A stretch of DNA of 64,000 nt from Roseomonas sp. GC11. GTDB lineage: Bacteria > Pseudomonadota > Alphaproteobacteria > Acetobacterales > Acetobacteraceae. Of the stretch, positions 41,508 through 49,532 are shown one piece after another. The notes beneath the pieces are model-generated. The model was not told where the DNA came from and ran no database searches. It worked only from the letters and a program-made list of their open reading frames with translations. The position numbers and the translations under genes are program-made. The stretch lies in the NCBI RefSeq assembly GCF_024437745.1, contig NZ_JANFNY010000015.1, positions 1-64,000 on the forward strand, given 5' to 3'. Numbering within the stretch: position 1 is the first letter of the stretch; each line of letters begins with the position of its first letter.

Positions 41508-42182
41508 TCAGGCTCCGGGCTGGGCCGGGGGAGTCTCTCCCCCGGCCCGCAGATAACGCAGCACCGCTTCCACGATCATCCGCCGCTGCGCCGCCCGCCG
41601 CTCCGGCGCCTGGAGGTCAACGCCGAAAATCGTGCCCAGCGTGTGGCGGTTGGCCACCCGGTGGAAGCACAGGCCGTTGATCAGGATATGCAGGTCCAGC
41701 GGGTCCACCCCGGCGCGAAAGCGGCCCGCCGCCTCGCCCCGCGCCAGCAGCGCCCGCAGCAGGCCGATCACCGCGTCATTGCGCCCGCGCAGCGTGGCGG
41801 AGCCGGCGATATGCGCCGCCTCGTGGATATTCTCCACCGAGACCAGCCGGACGAATTCCGGGTGCTCGGCGTGATAGTCGAAGGTGGTTTCCACCAGGCG
41901 GCGCATCGCCTCTTCCGGCGGCACGCCCTCCAGGCTCAGCCCCGCCTCGGTGCGGCGGATGCCGGCATACATCTCCTCCAGCACGCTGGCGAAGAGTTGC
42001 TCCTTGCTGCCGAAATAATAGTAGATCATCCGCTTGGTGGTCTGGGTCCGCGCGGCGATCTCGTCCACCCGCGCGCCAGACAGGCCCTTGGCGGCGAATT
42101 CGGCAATGGCGGCGTCGAGGATGTTGCGCCGCGTCTGCTCGGCATCCCGCGCGCGGGGCGCGCTCCTCGCCTCTTCGCTCAT
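41508..42182 (-). CDS. TetR family transcription regulator
   Basis: Regulator of 224 aa. The N-terminal helix-turn-helix reads RRNILDAAIAEFAAKGLSGARVDEIAARTQTTKRMIYYYFGSKEQLF. The C-terminal ligand domain has HPEFVRLVSVENIHEAAHI, similar to TetR proteins found with aromatic-acid genes. pcaF lies upstream on the same strand beyond a type A repeat. A palindrome 13 bp ahead of the start matches one between the Bug receptor and shikimate dehydrogenase genes, which suggests autoregulation and control of shikimate uptake and oxidation. A perfect hairpin is encoded in the last codons. Confidence 0.88.
   Translation of the reverse strand: MSEEARSAPRARDAEQTRRNILDAAIAEFAAKGLSGARVDEIAARTQTTKRMIYYYFGSKEQLFASVLEEMYAGIRRTEAGLSLEGVPPEEAMRRLVETTFDYHAEHPEFVRLVSVENIHEAAHIAGSATLRGRNDAVIGLLRALLARGEAAGRFRAGVDPLDLHILINGLCFHRVANRHTLGTIFGVDLQAPERRAAQRRMIVEAVLRYLRAGGETPPAQPGA
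41523..41547. terminator. Perfect 11-bp hairpin at the TetR gene end
   Basis: GGCCGGGGGAG (41523-41533) pairs with CTCCCCCGGCC (41537-41547) around TCT. It lies inside the last 13 codons of the TetR gene and 60 bp after the converging PPPGPPPG gene, so it may act as a terminator for that gene. Confidence 0.5.
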
Positions 42183-42194
42183 TCTGCACTCCCT

Positions 42195-42212
42195 GGACTA
42201 TCCGGTTCGTAC
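42195..42212. promoter_or_regulatory. Candidate TetR operator upstream of its own gene
   Basis: GGACTATCCGGTTCGTAC, 13-30 bp before the TetR start codon. Its reverse complement shares 15 of 18 bases with the site at 39178-39195. The position suits autorepression. Confidence 0.65.
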
Positions 42213-42239
42213 ATTCCCGGGCCAGGGCGTGGCCACCCC

Positions 42240-42362
42240 CTTTTTCTTTAGGAAAGAAAAAGCGAGAGAGAGGCAGAAATGTTCTTTTTTGGAAAAAAGA
42301 ACCAAAAAACTTTTTCCAGTGGCGTCCCGCCTCAGGCCTGAAGCGGGACGCCAAACTGAAAG
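42240..42362. repeat. Dispersed repeat family A, copy 8
   Basis: A variant T-rich hairpin (CTTTTTCTTT-AGG-AAAGAAAAAG, 42240-42262) comes first, then GTTCTTTTTTGG...AAAAAGAAC (42281-42302) and the central palindrome GCGTCCCGCC...GCGGGACGCC (42322-42353). It lies between pcaF and the TetR gene, both minus strand, and could terminate the pca transcript. Confidence 0.82.
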
Positions 42363-42366
42363 AAAA

Positions 42367-43575
42367 CTACACCCGCTCCAGGATCATCGCGATCCCCTGG
42401 CCCACGCCGATGCACATCGTCACCAGCGCGTAGCGGCCCTGGCGCAGATGCAGCTCCTCCACCGCCGTCTGCACCAGCCGCGCGCCGGACATGCCGAGCG
42501 GATGGCCGAGCGCGATGGCGCCGCCATTGGGGTTCACATGCTCCGCGTCATCGGGCAGGCCGAGGTCGCGCGTCACCGCCAGGGCCTGGGCGGCGAAAGC
42601 CTCGTTCAGCTCGATGACATCGATCTGGCCAAGGGTGAGGCCGGCCTTCTCCAGCACCTTGCGGGTGGCCGGGGCAGGGCCGAAGCCCATGATGCGCGGC
42701 GGCACGCCGGCGGTGGCGCTGGCCACCACGCGGGCGCGCGGCGTCAGGCCATGGCGCTCCGCCGCCGCGGCGCTGGCCAGCAGGATGGCGCAGGCACCGT
42801 CATTCACGCCCGAGGCATTGCCCGCCGTCACGCTGCCGCCTTCCCTGCGGAAGGGGGTGGGCAGCTTGGCCAGCACCTCCAGCGTCGTCTCCGGGCGGGG
42901 CTGCTCGTCCTGGCTGACGATCAGCGGCTCGCCCTTGCGCCGGCGGACCTCGACGGGGACGATCTCGCGCGCGAAGCGCCCGGCCGCCTGCGCCGCCTTG
43001 GCGCGGTGCTGGCTGCGCCAGGCGAAGGCATCCTGGTCAGCGCGGCTGATCTGGAAATCGGCGGCCACGTTCTCCGCCGTCTCGGGCATCGAGTCGACGC
43101 CGTACTGCGCCTTCATCAGCGGGTTGACGAAACGCCAGCCGATGGTGGTGTCATAGATCTCGGCGGCGCGGCCGAAAGCCTCGGCGCTCTTGCCTTGGAC
43201 GAAGGGCGCGCGCGTCATGCTCTCCACGCCGCCGGCCAGCATCAGCTCCGCCTCGCCGGACTTGATGGCGCGGGCGGCGATGCCGGTGGCATCCATGCCC
43301 GAGCCGCAGAGGCGGTTCACCGTGCTGCCCGGCACGCTGTCCAGCAGCCCGGCCAGCAGGCTGGACATGCGGGCGACGTTGCGGTTGTCCTCGCCCGCCT
43401 GGTTGGCGCAGCCGAACACCACATCATCCAGCGCCGCCCAGTTCAGCTCCGGGTGGCGCGCCATCAGCGCCTTGATGGGGATGGCGCCGAGGTCGTCGGC
43501 CCGCACCGGGGCGAGCGCCCCGGCATAGCGGCCGATCGGCGTGCGGGCGGCGTCGCAGACAAAGGCATCACGCAT
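42367..43575 (-). CDS. pcaF: 3-oxoadipyl-CoA thiolase
   Basis: Last step of the beta-ketoadipate pathway: 3-oxoadipyl-CoA plus CoA to succinyl-CoA and acetyl-CoA. 402 aa, normal for PcaF. Thiolase residues are visible: active-site Cys in [12 protein letters not shown], His in [19 protein letters not shown] and Cys in MCIGVGQG. The N-terminus ([19 protein letters not shown]) and the segment [16 protein letters not shown] fit the PcaF/PaaJ group more than PhaA. Its ATG overlaps the pcaJ stop, so pcaI-pcaJ-pcaF is one operon. Confidence 0.93.
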   Translation of the reverse strand: MRDAFVCDAARTPIGRYAGALAPVRADDLGAIPIKALMARHPELNWAALDDVVFGCANQAGEDNRNVARMSSLLAGLLDSVPGSTVNRLCGSGMDATGIAARAIKSGEAELMLAGGVESMTRAPFVQGKSAEAFGRAAEIYDTTIGWRFVNPLMKAQYGVDSMPETAENVAADFQISRADQDAFAWRSQHRAKAAQAAGRFAREIVPVEVRRRKGEPLIVSQDEQPRPETTLEVLAKLPTPFRREGGSVTAGNASGVNDGACAILLASAAAAERHGLTPRARVVASATAGVPPRIMGFGPAPATRKVLEKAGLTLGQIDVIELNEAFAAQALAVTRDLGLPDDAEHVNPNGGAIALGHPLGMSGARLVQTAVEELHLRQGRYALVTMCIGVGQGIAMILERV

Positions 43576-44249
43576 CAGAGGGAACCTTCCGTCTTGGCGG
43601 CCATGCGGAGCGGGGCGTCGGTGCGGGCCTGCAGGGCCTCCAGCGTCAGGCCCGGGGCCATCTCGACCACGGCGAAGCCCTCCGGCGTCACATCCAGCAC
43701 GGCGAGATTGGTATAGACACGCCGCACCGACCCCATGGCGGTGAGCGGGTAAGAGCAGCGGCGGACCAGGCGCGGCGCGCCCTCCTTGGTGGTGTGCTCC
43801 ATCACCACCCAGAGGCGCCTGGCCCCGGCGGAGAGGTCCATGGCACCGCCGACCGCGGGGGCGCTGTCATTGGCCGAGGTCGCCCAGTTGGCGATATCGC
43901 CATTCTCCGCCACCTCGAAGGCGCCGAGCACGCAGAGGTCGAGATGCCCGCCGCGGATCATGGCGAAGCTGTCCGCGTGGTGGACATAGGCGCCGCCGCG
44001 CACCAGCGTCACCTGCTGCTTGCCGGCATTGATCAGCCAGGGGTCGGCATCCTCCGGCGCGGGGGCGGGGCCCATGCCGAGCACGCCGTTTTCCGAGTGG
44101 AACACCACCTCGCGCCCGGCGGGCACGAAATCGGCCACCAGCGTCGGGATGCCGATGCCAAGGTTGACATACCACCCCTCCGGGATGTCCTGCGCCACGC
44201 GCGCGGCCATCTGCTTGCGGGAGAGGGGGGTGAAGGCGGCTTCGCTCAT
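43575..44249 (-). CDS. pcaJ: 3-oxoadipate CoA-transferase subunit B
   Basis: Beta subunit of succinyl-CoA:3-oxoadipate CoA-transferase, 224 aa. GWYVNLGIGIPTLVADFVP and the catalytic Glu in FHSENGVLGMGP are diagnostic of the SCOT family. The C-terminal TNLAVLDVTPEGFAVVEMAPG is also conserved. The ATG at 44249 (MSEAAFTPLSRKQMAARVA) is used; the frame opens further upstream inside pcaI. It is 13 bp after pcaI and overlaps pcaF. Confidence 0.94.
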   Translation of the reverse strand: MSEAAFTPLSRKQMAARVAQDIPEGWYVNLGIGIPTLVADFVPAGREVVFHSENGVLGMGPAPAPEDADPWLINAGKQQVTLVRGGAYVHHADSFAMIRGGHLDLCVLGAFEVAENGDIANWATSANDSAPAVGGAMDLSAGARRLWVVMEHTTKEGAPRLVRRCSYPLTAMGSVRRVYTNLAVLDVTPEGFAVVEMAPGLTLEALQARTDAPLRMAAKTEGSL

Positions 44250-44262
44250 TCTCGTTTCCTCC

Positions 44263-44934
44263 TCAGGCGGCCTGCGGGATGTGGATGACGCGGTCCACGA
44301 AGATGCCGGGGGTGACGACCTGCTCCGGGTCCAGCGTGCCGAGGGGGGCGAGCTCATCCACCTGGACGATGGTCAGCGCCGCGGCCATGGCCATCACCGG
44401 GTTGAAGTTGCGGCCCGAGCGGCGGTAGGTGAGGTTGCCCCAGCGGTCCCCGGCCAGGCCCTGCACCAGCGCGACATCGCCATGCAGGGCGGTCTCCAGC
44501 ACGCAGGGCTTGCCGTTGAACTCGGCGGTGGGCTTGCCCTCGGCCAGCAGGGTGCCATAGCCGGTGGGGGTGTAGAAGGCCGGCACGCCGGCGCCGGCGG
44601 CGCGCATGCGCTCGGCCAGCGTGCCCTGCGGCACGATCTCCAGCTCCAGCTTCCCGGCCTTGTAGAGTTCCTCGAACACCACCGAGCCGGCGCTGCGCGG
44701 GTAGGAGCAGATGATCTTGCGCACCCGCCCCAGCTCCATCAGCCGGGCGAGGCCGGTGCGGCCGGTGCCGGCATTGTTGGCGACGATGGTGAGGTCCTTC
44801 GCGCCCTGCTCGATCAGCCCGTCGATCAGCGCGTCCGGCTGGCCGACCGAGCCGAAGCCGCCCACGAGCACGGTGGCGCCGTCGGCGATGCCCTGCATGG
44901 CGTCTGCCATGGTTCGGACAATCTTGTTGATCAT
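44263..44934 (-). CDS. pcaI: 3-oxoadipate CoA-transferase subunit A
   Basis: Alpha subunit of the same CoA-transferase, 223 aa. VLVGGFGSVGQPDALIDGL near the N-terminus, NNAGTGRTGLARLMELGRVRKIICSYPRS, and EIVPQGTLAERMRAAGAGVPAFYTPTG are the family's CoA and oxyanion regions. GAGGA stands before the ATG at 44934. It is the first gene of pcaIJF. The 227-bp gap to the divergent sugar cluster carries a PcaR-like palindrome and a Fur-like box. Confidence 0.94.
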   Translation of the reverse strand: MINKIVRTMADAMQGIADGATVLVGGFGSVGQPDALIDGLIEQGAKDLTIVANNAGTGRTGLARLMELGRVRKIICSYPRSAGSVVFEELYKAGKLELEIVPQGTLAERMRAAGAGVPAFYTPTGYGTLLAEGKPTAEFNGKPCVLETALHGDVALVQGLAGDRWGNLTYRRSGRNFNPVMAMAAALTIVQVDELAPLGTLDPEQVVTPGIFVDRVIHIPQAA

Positions 44935-45001
44935 AACGTTCCTCGCTGGGGCGTTTCTGTCCGGGCGAGACTAGGTCCGCGCGGGCGGGGGGGGCAACGG
45001 C

Positions 45002-45016
45002 GTGCGCTATGCGCAC
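45002..45016. promoter_or_regulatory. PcaR-like palindrome upstream of pcaI
   Basis: GTGCGC-TAT-GCGCAC, a perfect 6-bp inverted repeat, 68-82 bp ahead of the pcaI start. It matches 11 of 15 positions of the Pseudomonas putida PcaR site at pcaIJ as I recall it (GTTCGATAATCGCAC). An IclR gene of the Pca/Pob type is at 56341-57111. Confidence 0.55.
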
Positions 45017-45036
45017 ACGGCCAGTGTTGATTGCGT

Positions 45037-45055
45037 AATGAGAGTCATTCTCATT
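45037..45055. promoter_or_regulatory. Fur-box-like palindrome
   Basis: AATGAGAGTCATTCTCATT. In the 7-1-7 scheme its core TGAGAGT-C-ATTCTCA matches 11 of 14 bases of TGATAAT-N-ATTATCA. It lies 103 bp from the pcaI start and 106 bp from the aldolase start. A TTGATT (45027-45032) next to it could be the -35 of a + strand promoter that it would cover. Confidence 0.6.
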
Positions 45056-45161
45056 TTCAAAACAAGGCTGTGAGCAACAGGCAAGCTTCCCCGGGGGACC
45101 CTAGGCAGGGGGCGGCTTTTATGAAAAAATCCTCTAAACACGGGAATAGCGAGAGGCGACA

Positions 45162-45971
45162 ATGAACCGGCGCGAACGTCAGATGCTCGATATCCTGAAG
45201 CGCGGGCGCGACGACTATGGCTATGTCGCCGTCAAGGCCGAGTTCGAGGCCGAGGGGACCCGTACCGATGAATTCCTCCGCCTGGCGGAGATCGCCCGCA
45301 AGGCCGGCCTTGGCATCGGCCTGAAGATCGGCGGCTGCGAGGCGATGCGCGACCTGATCGAGAGCAAGCAGTACGGCGTCGAGTACATCATCGCCCCGAT
45401 GGTGGAGACGCCCTACGCGCTCAGCAAGTTTGTCGACGCCAAGAACAAGATCTATTCGAAGGACGAGCAGGAGGACACCGACTTCCTGTTCAATCTGGAG
45501 ACGATCACCGGCTTCAACAACCTCGCCGGCCTCGCCGCCGTGGCGGAGCAGCCGGCGGCGCGCACGGGCTTCGTCTTCGGCCGCGTCGATTTCGCCCTGT
45601 CCAACGGCTACCACCGCGATGCGATCAACGAGGACAAGGTCACCGACTATGTCCTGAAGACGGCGGCGGTGGCGAAGGAGAAGGGCCTGCCGCTGGTCGT
45701 CGGCGGCGCCATCTCGAACGAGGCGGTCGATGCGCTGCGCCGCATCCACGCCGTCTATCTGACGCGCTTCGAGACGCGCAAGATCATCTTCAACGCCGAT
45801 CGCGCGCTGCTCACCTCCGACATCCAGCGCGGCCTGCTCGACGCCGTCGAGTTCGAGCTGCTGTGGCTGAGCAACAAGCGCGACTACTACACCACCCTCG
45901 GCAGCGAGGATGACAAGCGCATCCGCATGCTGGAAGACCGCCTGAAGGCCATCCACAGCGTGGCCGCATAA
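45162..45971 (+). CDS. HpcH/HpaI-like aldolase/citrate lyase family protein
   Basis: TIM-barrel, divalent-metal enzyme of 269 aa that probably makes or breaks a C-C bond with pyruvate or PEP as one partner. [24 protein letters not shown], then [34 protein letters not shown] and [12 protein letters not shown] line up with the family's Glu and Asp metal ligands. It differs from ordinary HpaI aldolases in carrying a charged insertion ([14 protein letters not shown]). It is the first gene of a + strand operon with an SDR, a dehydroquinate-synthase-like cyclase and sugar-nucleotide enzymes, so the product is likely a precursor of a surface sugar. Confidence 0.8.
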   Translation: MNRRERQMLDILKRGRDDYGYVAVKAEFEAEGTRTDEFLRLAEIARKAGLGIGLKIGGCEAMRDLIESKQYGVEYIIAPMVETPYALSKFVDAKNKIYSKDEQEDTDFLFNLETITGFNNLAGLAAVAEQPAARTGFVFGRVDFALSNGYHRDAINEDKVTDYVLKTAAVAKEKGLPLVVGGAISNEAVDALRRIHAVYLTRFETRKIIFNADRALLTSDIQRGLLDAVEFELLWLSNKRDYYTTLGSEDDKRIRMLEDRLKAIHSVAA

Positions 45972-45974
45972 AGC

Positions 45975-46688
45975 GTGCCTGCGCCTGGGATTCTGGTGTT
46001 CGGCGGCCGCGGCGCCATTGGCGCCGCGGTGCGGGAGCGCTTTGCCCGCCAGGGCTGGCGCGTGGCGGCCAGCTCGCGCCGCCCCGTGCCGGCGGCCGAG
46101 GCCGGCGATGTCCACTGGATCACCTGCGACCCGGAGGCCGAGGGCATCGCCCCCGACCTCCTCGATGGCGGCGCGCCCTATGACGCCGTCTGCTGGGCGC
46201 AGGGCGCCAACGCGGCGGACAGCGTCTTCGACGTCTCGCCGGAGCGCCACATGGCGCTCTACCGCGCCAACTGCCTCTTCGTGCTGGAGACGCTGAAGCT
46301 GCTGCTGGCGCGCGACCTGCTGGCGCCGGGCGCGCGGCTTGTCGTGCTCAGCTCGATCTGGCAGGCCATCGCGCGGCAGGACAAGCTCTCCTACACCATG
46401 ACGAAAGCGGCGGTGGGCGGGCTGGTGCGCTCCGCCTCGGTCGATCTCGCGGCGCGCGGCATCCTCATCAACGCCGTGCTGCCCTCGGCCATCGACACGC
46501 CGATGACGCGCGCCAACCTCGCGCCCGAGCAGGTGGCGCGGCTGGCCGGCGCCACGCGCTTCGACCGCCTCGTCACCCTCGACGACGTGGTGGCGGCGGT
46601 GGAATTCCTCTGCTCCCCGGCCAATTCCGGCATCACGGGGCAATGCCTCGCTGTGGATCTAGGCTTCAGCCATGCCCGCCTTGTTTGA
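45975..46688 (+). CDS. Short-chain dehydrogenase/reductase
   Basis: SDR of 237 aa. The nucleotide site is ILVFGGRGAIGAAV, a variant of TGxxxGxG starting at residue 5. The catalytic Ser is in LVVLSSIWQ and the Tyr/Lys pair in SYTMTKAAVGGLV. The end SGITGQCLAVDLGFSHARLV is normal for the classical group. The probable start is GTG 45975, four bases after the aldolase stop, and the gene overlaps the next by 17 bp. It likely oxidises or reduces a sugar or cyclitol intermediate of the cluster. Confidence 0.8.
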   Translation: MPAPGILVFGGRGAIGAAVRERFARQGWRVAASSRRPVPAAEAGDVHWITCDPEAEGIAPDLLDGGAPYDAVCWAQGANAADSVFDVSPERHMALYRANCLFVLETLKLLLARDLLAPGARLVVLSSIWQAIARQDKLSYTMTKAAVGGLVRSASVDLAARGILINAVLPSAIDTPMTRANLAPEQVARLAGATRFDRLVTLDDVVAAVEFLCSPANSGITGQCLAVDLGFSHARLV

Positions 46689-47748
46689 GATCAGCTCCGC
46701 CGCCGGCCGCTACACGGTCGAGCAGGAGCACGGCCTGCTCGCGCGCAGCCTGCCCGAGATGGCCGGCGGCGTCGTCATCGCCGACGAGTATTTCGCCGCG
46801 CGGCTCGCGGGGCAGGGGCTGAACCTCATCGCCCTGCCGGCCACCGAGCAGAGCAAGAGCCTCGATGCCATCGGCGATGTCATCATCCGCATGCGCGGCC
46901 TCGGCGCCACCCGCGGCTCGCATCTCTGGGCCATCGGCGGCGGCGCCATCCAGGACGCGGCGGCCTTCGTCGCCTCCGTCTACATGCGCGGCATTGCCTG
47001 GACCTACCTGCCGACCACGCTGCTCGGCATGGTCGACAGCTGCATCGGCGGCAAGTCCTCGATCAATGTCGGCGCCTACAAGAACATCGTCGGCACCTTC
47101 CATGTGCCGCGCACGGTGCGCATCGATGCCGGGCTGACCGCCTCGCTCTCCACCGAGCAGCGCGTGGCCGGCCTCGTCGAGGCGGCGAAGATCACCTATT
47201 GCCGCGGCGACGACGTCTTCGCGCAGTACCTCGCGCAGTCGCCCGCGCCGTCGCTCTCGCCCGAGGCCTTCGGCCCCATCATCGCCCTCTCCCTCGGCGC
47301 GAAGAAGTGGTTCATCGAGATCGATGAGTTCGACCGCAAGGAAAGGCTGCTGCTGAATTTCGGCCATACCTTCGGCCATGCGCTCGAGGGGGCCTCGCAC
47401 TACAGGCTCAGCCACGGCATCGGCGTCGGCGTCGGCGTGCTCTGCGCGCTCACCCTCTCGCGCGCCCTGCTCGGCGGCGAGCCGGGCGGCGCCACGGCGG
47501 CGCTGGAGGCGCATCTGCGCGCCCTGCTCGGCGCCTTCGACGCCCTGCCCGCCATCCTGCGCGACATCGACGTGGCCGAGGCCTGGGACCGGCTGAAGGC
47601 CGACAAGAAGCACGAGGCCGCGCATTATCGCTTCGTCACCCTCGACGCGGCCGGGCGGGTCGAACTGATCCGCCTGCCGCGCGAGCCCGGCACCGACCGC
47701 ATGGTCCTCTCCGCCCTTCACGACACGCTGGCATCGCTCATCCCATGA
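46672..47748 (+). CDS. Dehydroquinate synthase-like sugar phosphate cyclase
   Basis: Protein of 358 aa in the AroB superfamily. NAD-binding GGGAIQDAAAFVASVYMRGI, then TYLPTTLLGMVDSCIGGKSS, and the zinc ligands Glu in GLVEAAKITY and His in NFGHTFGHALE and SHGIGVGVG are all present. It departs from true AroB in the substrate loop: GGKSSINVGAYKNIVGTFHVP has Ser-Ser-Ile-Asn where AroB has Thr-Gly-Val-Asn. Its operon is for sugar synthesis rather than shikimate. It may close a carbocycle from a keto-sugar phosphate. It overlaps both neighbours, so it is tightly coupled in the operon. Confidence 0.82.
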   Translation: MPALFEISSAAGRYTVEQEHGLLARSLPEMAGGVVIADEYFAARLAGQGLNLIALPATEQSKSLDAIGDVIIRMRGLGATRGSHLWAIGGGAIQDAAAFVASVYMRGIAWTYLPTTLLGMVDSCIGGKSSINVGAYKNIVGTFHVPRTVRIDAGLTASLSTEQRVAGLVEAAKITYCRGDDVFAQYLAQSPAPSLSPEAFGPIIALSLGAKKWFIEIDEFDRKERLLLNFGHTFGHALEGASHYRLSHGIGVGVGVLCALTLSRALLGGEPGGATAALEAHLRALLGAFDALPAILRDIDVAEAWDRLKADKKHEAAHYRFVTLDAAGRVELIRLPREPGTDRMVLSALHDTLASLIP

Positions 47749-49529
47749 TGAAATATTCGGACGTCCTCGCCGGCTGGCTGGCCGAGCTGGGCTATACCCA
47801 CTGCTTCTTCGTCGCCGGCGGCAATGTGATGCACGTCCTGGCGAGCTTCGACCAGAAATTCACCATGGTGCCCGTGGTGCATGAGGTCTGCGCCGGCATC
47901 GCCGCGGAGTATTTCAACGAGATCTCCGGCGGCGGGAAGGCCTTCGCCCTCGTCACCGCCGGGCCGGGGCTGACCAACATCGTCACCGCCATCGGCGGTG
48001 CCTGGCTGGAAAGCCGCGAGCTGCTGGTGATCGGCGGCCAGGTGAAGACCGCCGACCTCGCCCATGGCGCGCTGCGCCAGCGCGGCATCCAGGAGATCGA
48101 CGGCGTCGGCATCGCCGCCCCCATCACCGTCGCCTCGGTGCGGATGGAGGAGCCCGCCCCGCGCGCCGAGTGGGAGCGGCTGGTGGGCCTGACGCGGCAT
48201 GGCCGGCGTGGCCCCGTCTTCGTCGAGCTGCCGCTCGACATCCAGGCGCGCCCGGTGGACCCGGCGCAGCTCGGCGCCGCCGCCCATGTGCCGCCGCCGC
48301 TCCCCACCGCCAGCGAGGCGGTGCTGGAGGAGATCGCGCAGGCGCTGCGCGGGGCGGAGCGCCCGGCCATCCTGATCGGTGGCGGCATCCACCGCGACAC
48401 CACCGCCGCGCTGCGCCCGCGCCTCGCCGAACTCGGCATTCCGCTCGTCACCACCTGGAACGGCGCCGACCGCGTGCCGGAGGACCACCCGCTGTATTTC
48501 GGGCGGCCCAACACCTGGGGCCAGCGCAGCGCCAACCTCGTGTTGCAGCAGAGCGACGTGCTGCTCGTCCTCGGCAGCCGCCTCGGCCTGCAGCAGACCG
48601 GCTTCAACTGGCAGGAATTCGCCCCCGTGGCGCGCGTCATCCAGGTGGAGATCGACCCGGCGGAACTGGCCAAGGGCCATCCGAAGGTCGCCCTGCCGGT
48701 CGCCGCCGATGCCAATGACGTGCTGCGCCGCCTCGCCCCGCGCGATCTCGGCCGGCATGAGGCATGGGTGGCCTATTGCCGCCGCATCCGCGACGCCGTG
48801 CCGCTGGTCGAGCCGGTGAACCAGACGGGGCAGGGCTATCTCTCGCCCTTCGTCTTCTGCACCGAGCTTTCTGGCCTCTGCGGCGGCGATGACATCGTCA
48901 TCCCCTGCAGCAGCGGCGGCGCCTTCACCGTGATGAAGCAGTCCTTCCGCCTGCGCGAGGGGCAGTTCATGGTGACGAACAAGGGCCTGGCGGCGATGGG
49001 CTATGGCCTCTCCGGCGCCATCGGCGCGGCGCTGGCCTACCCGCAGCGGCGCACCGTGCTGGTGGAGGGCGATGGCGGCTTCGCCCAGAACCTCCAGGAG
49101 ATCGGCACCGCCGTCGTCAACAAGCTGAACCTGAAGATCTTCATCTTCGATGATGGCGGCTATGCCTCCATCCGCATGACGCAGCGCAACTACTTCAAGG
49201 GCGGCTATATCGGCTGCGACACCGGCAGCGGCCTCGGCATGCCGCACTGGGCGCGCATCTTCGATGCCTATGACGTCCCCTGCCTGCCCGTGCTGCCCGG
49301 CTTCGAGACGGACCCGGCCTTCCGCGCCCTGTTCGACGCGCCCGGCGTCGCCGCCTTCCTCGTGAAGATCGACCCCGAGCAGAGCTATTTCCCCAAGATC
49401 ACGAGCCGCGTCACCGCCAGCGGCGGCATGGCCTCGGAGCCGCTGCACCGCATGACGCCGCCGCTCGAACCCGCCCTGATGGCGGAGATCGGCCGCTACC
49501 TGCCGCCGTCTCCGGACGAGGTGAACTGA
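47745..49529 (+). CDS. ThDP-dependent enzyme, acetolactate synthase-like, of the sugar cluster
   Basis: Protein of 594 aa. Activating Glu47 is in VVHEVCAGIAAEYF. The N-domain shows LVTAGPGLTNIVTAIGGAWLESRELLVIGGQ. The ThDP motif is EGDGGFAQNLQEIGTAV with the metal ligand region FIFDDGGYASIRMTQRNYF, where Asp replaces the usual Asn. In cell-surface gene clusters such enzymes (for example YerE of yersiniose synthesis) add a two-carbon acetyl unit from pyruvate to a keto sugar. That role is inferred from the CDP-sugar genes downstream. ATG 47745 overlaps the cyclase stop. rfbF starts 3 bp after it. Confidence 0.83.
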   Translation: MMKYSDVLAGWLAELGYTHCFFVAGGNVMHVLASFDQKFTMVPVVHEVCAGIAAEYFNEISGGGKAFALVTAGPGLTNIVTAIGGAWLESRELLVIGGQVKTADLAHGALRQRGIQEIDGVGIAAPITVASVRMEEPAPRAEWERLVGLTRHGRRGPVFVELPLDIQARPVDPAQLGAAAHVPPPLPTASEAVLEEIAQALRGAERPAILIGGGIHRDTTAALRPRLAELGIPLVTTWNGADRVPEDHPLYFGRPNTWGQRSANLVLQQSDVLLVLGSRLGLQQTGFNWQEFAPVARVIQVEIDPAELAKGHPKVALPVAADANDVLRRLAPRDLGRHEAWVAYCRRIRDAVPLVEPVNQTGQGYLSPFVFCTELSGLCGGDDIVIPCSSGGAFTVMKQSFRLREGQFMVTNKGLAAMGYGLSGAIGAALAYPQRRTVLVEGDGGFAQNLQEIGTAVVNKLNLKIFIFDDGGYASIRMTQRNYFKGGYIGCDTGSGLGMPHWARIFDAYDVPCLPVLPGFETDPAFRALFDAPGVAAFLVKIDPEQSYFPKITSRVTASGGMASEPLHRMTPPLEPALMAEIGRYLPPSPDEVN

Positions 49530-49532
49530 CCC

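Noticed and set aside
46672-47748. Calling this gene aroB outright
   Set aside because: The substrate loop and the sugar-cluster context differ from shikimate-pathway AroB, so no symbol is given.
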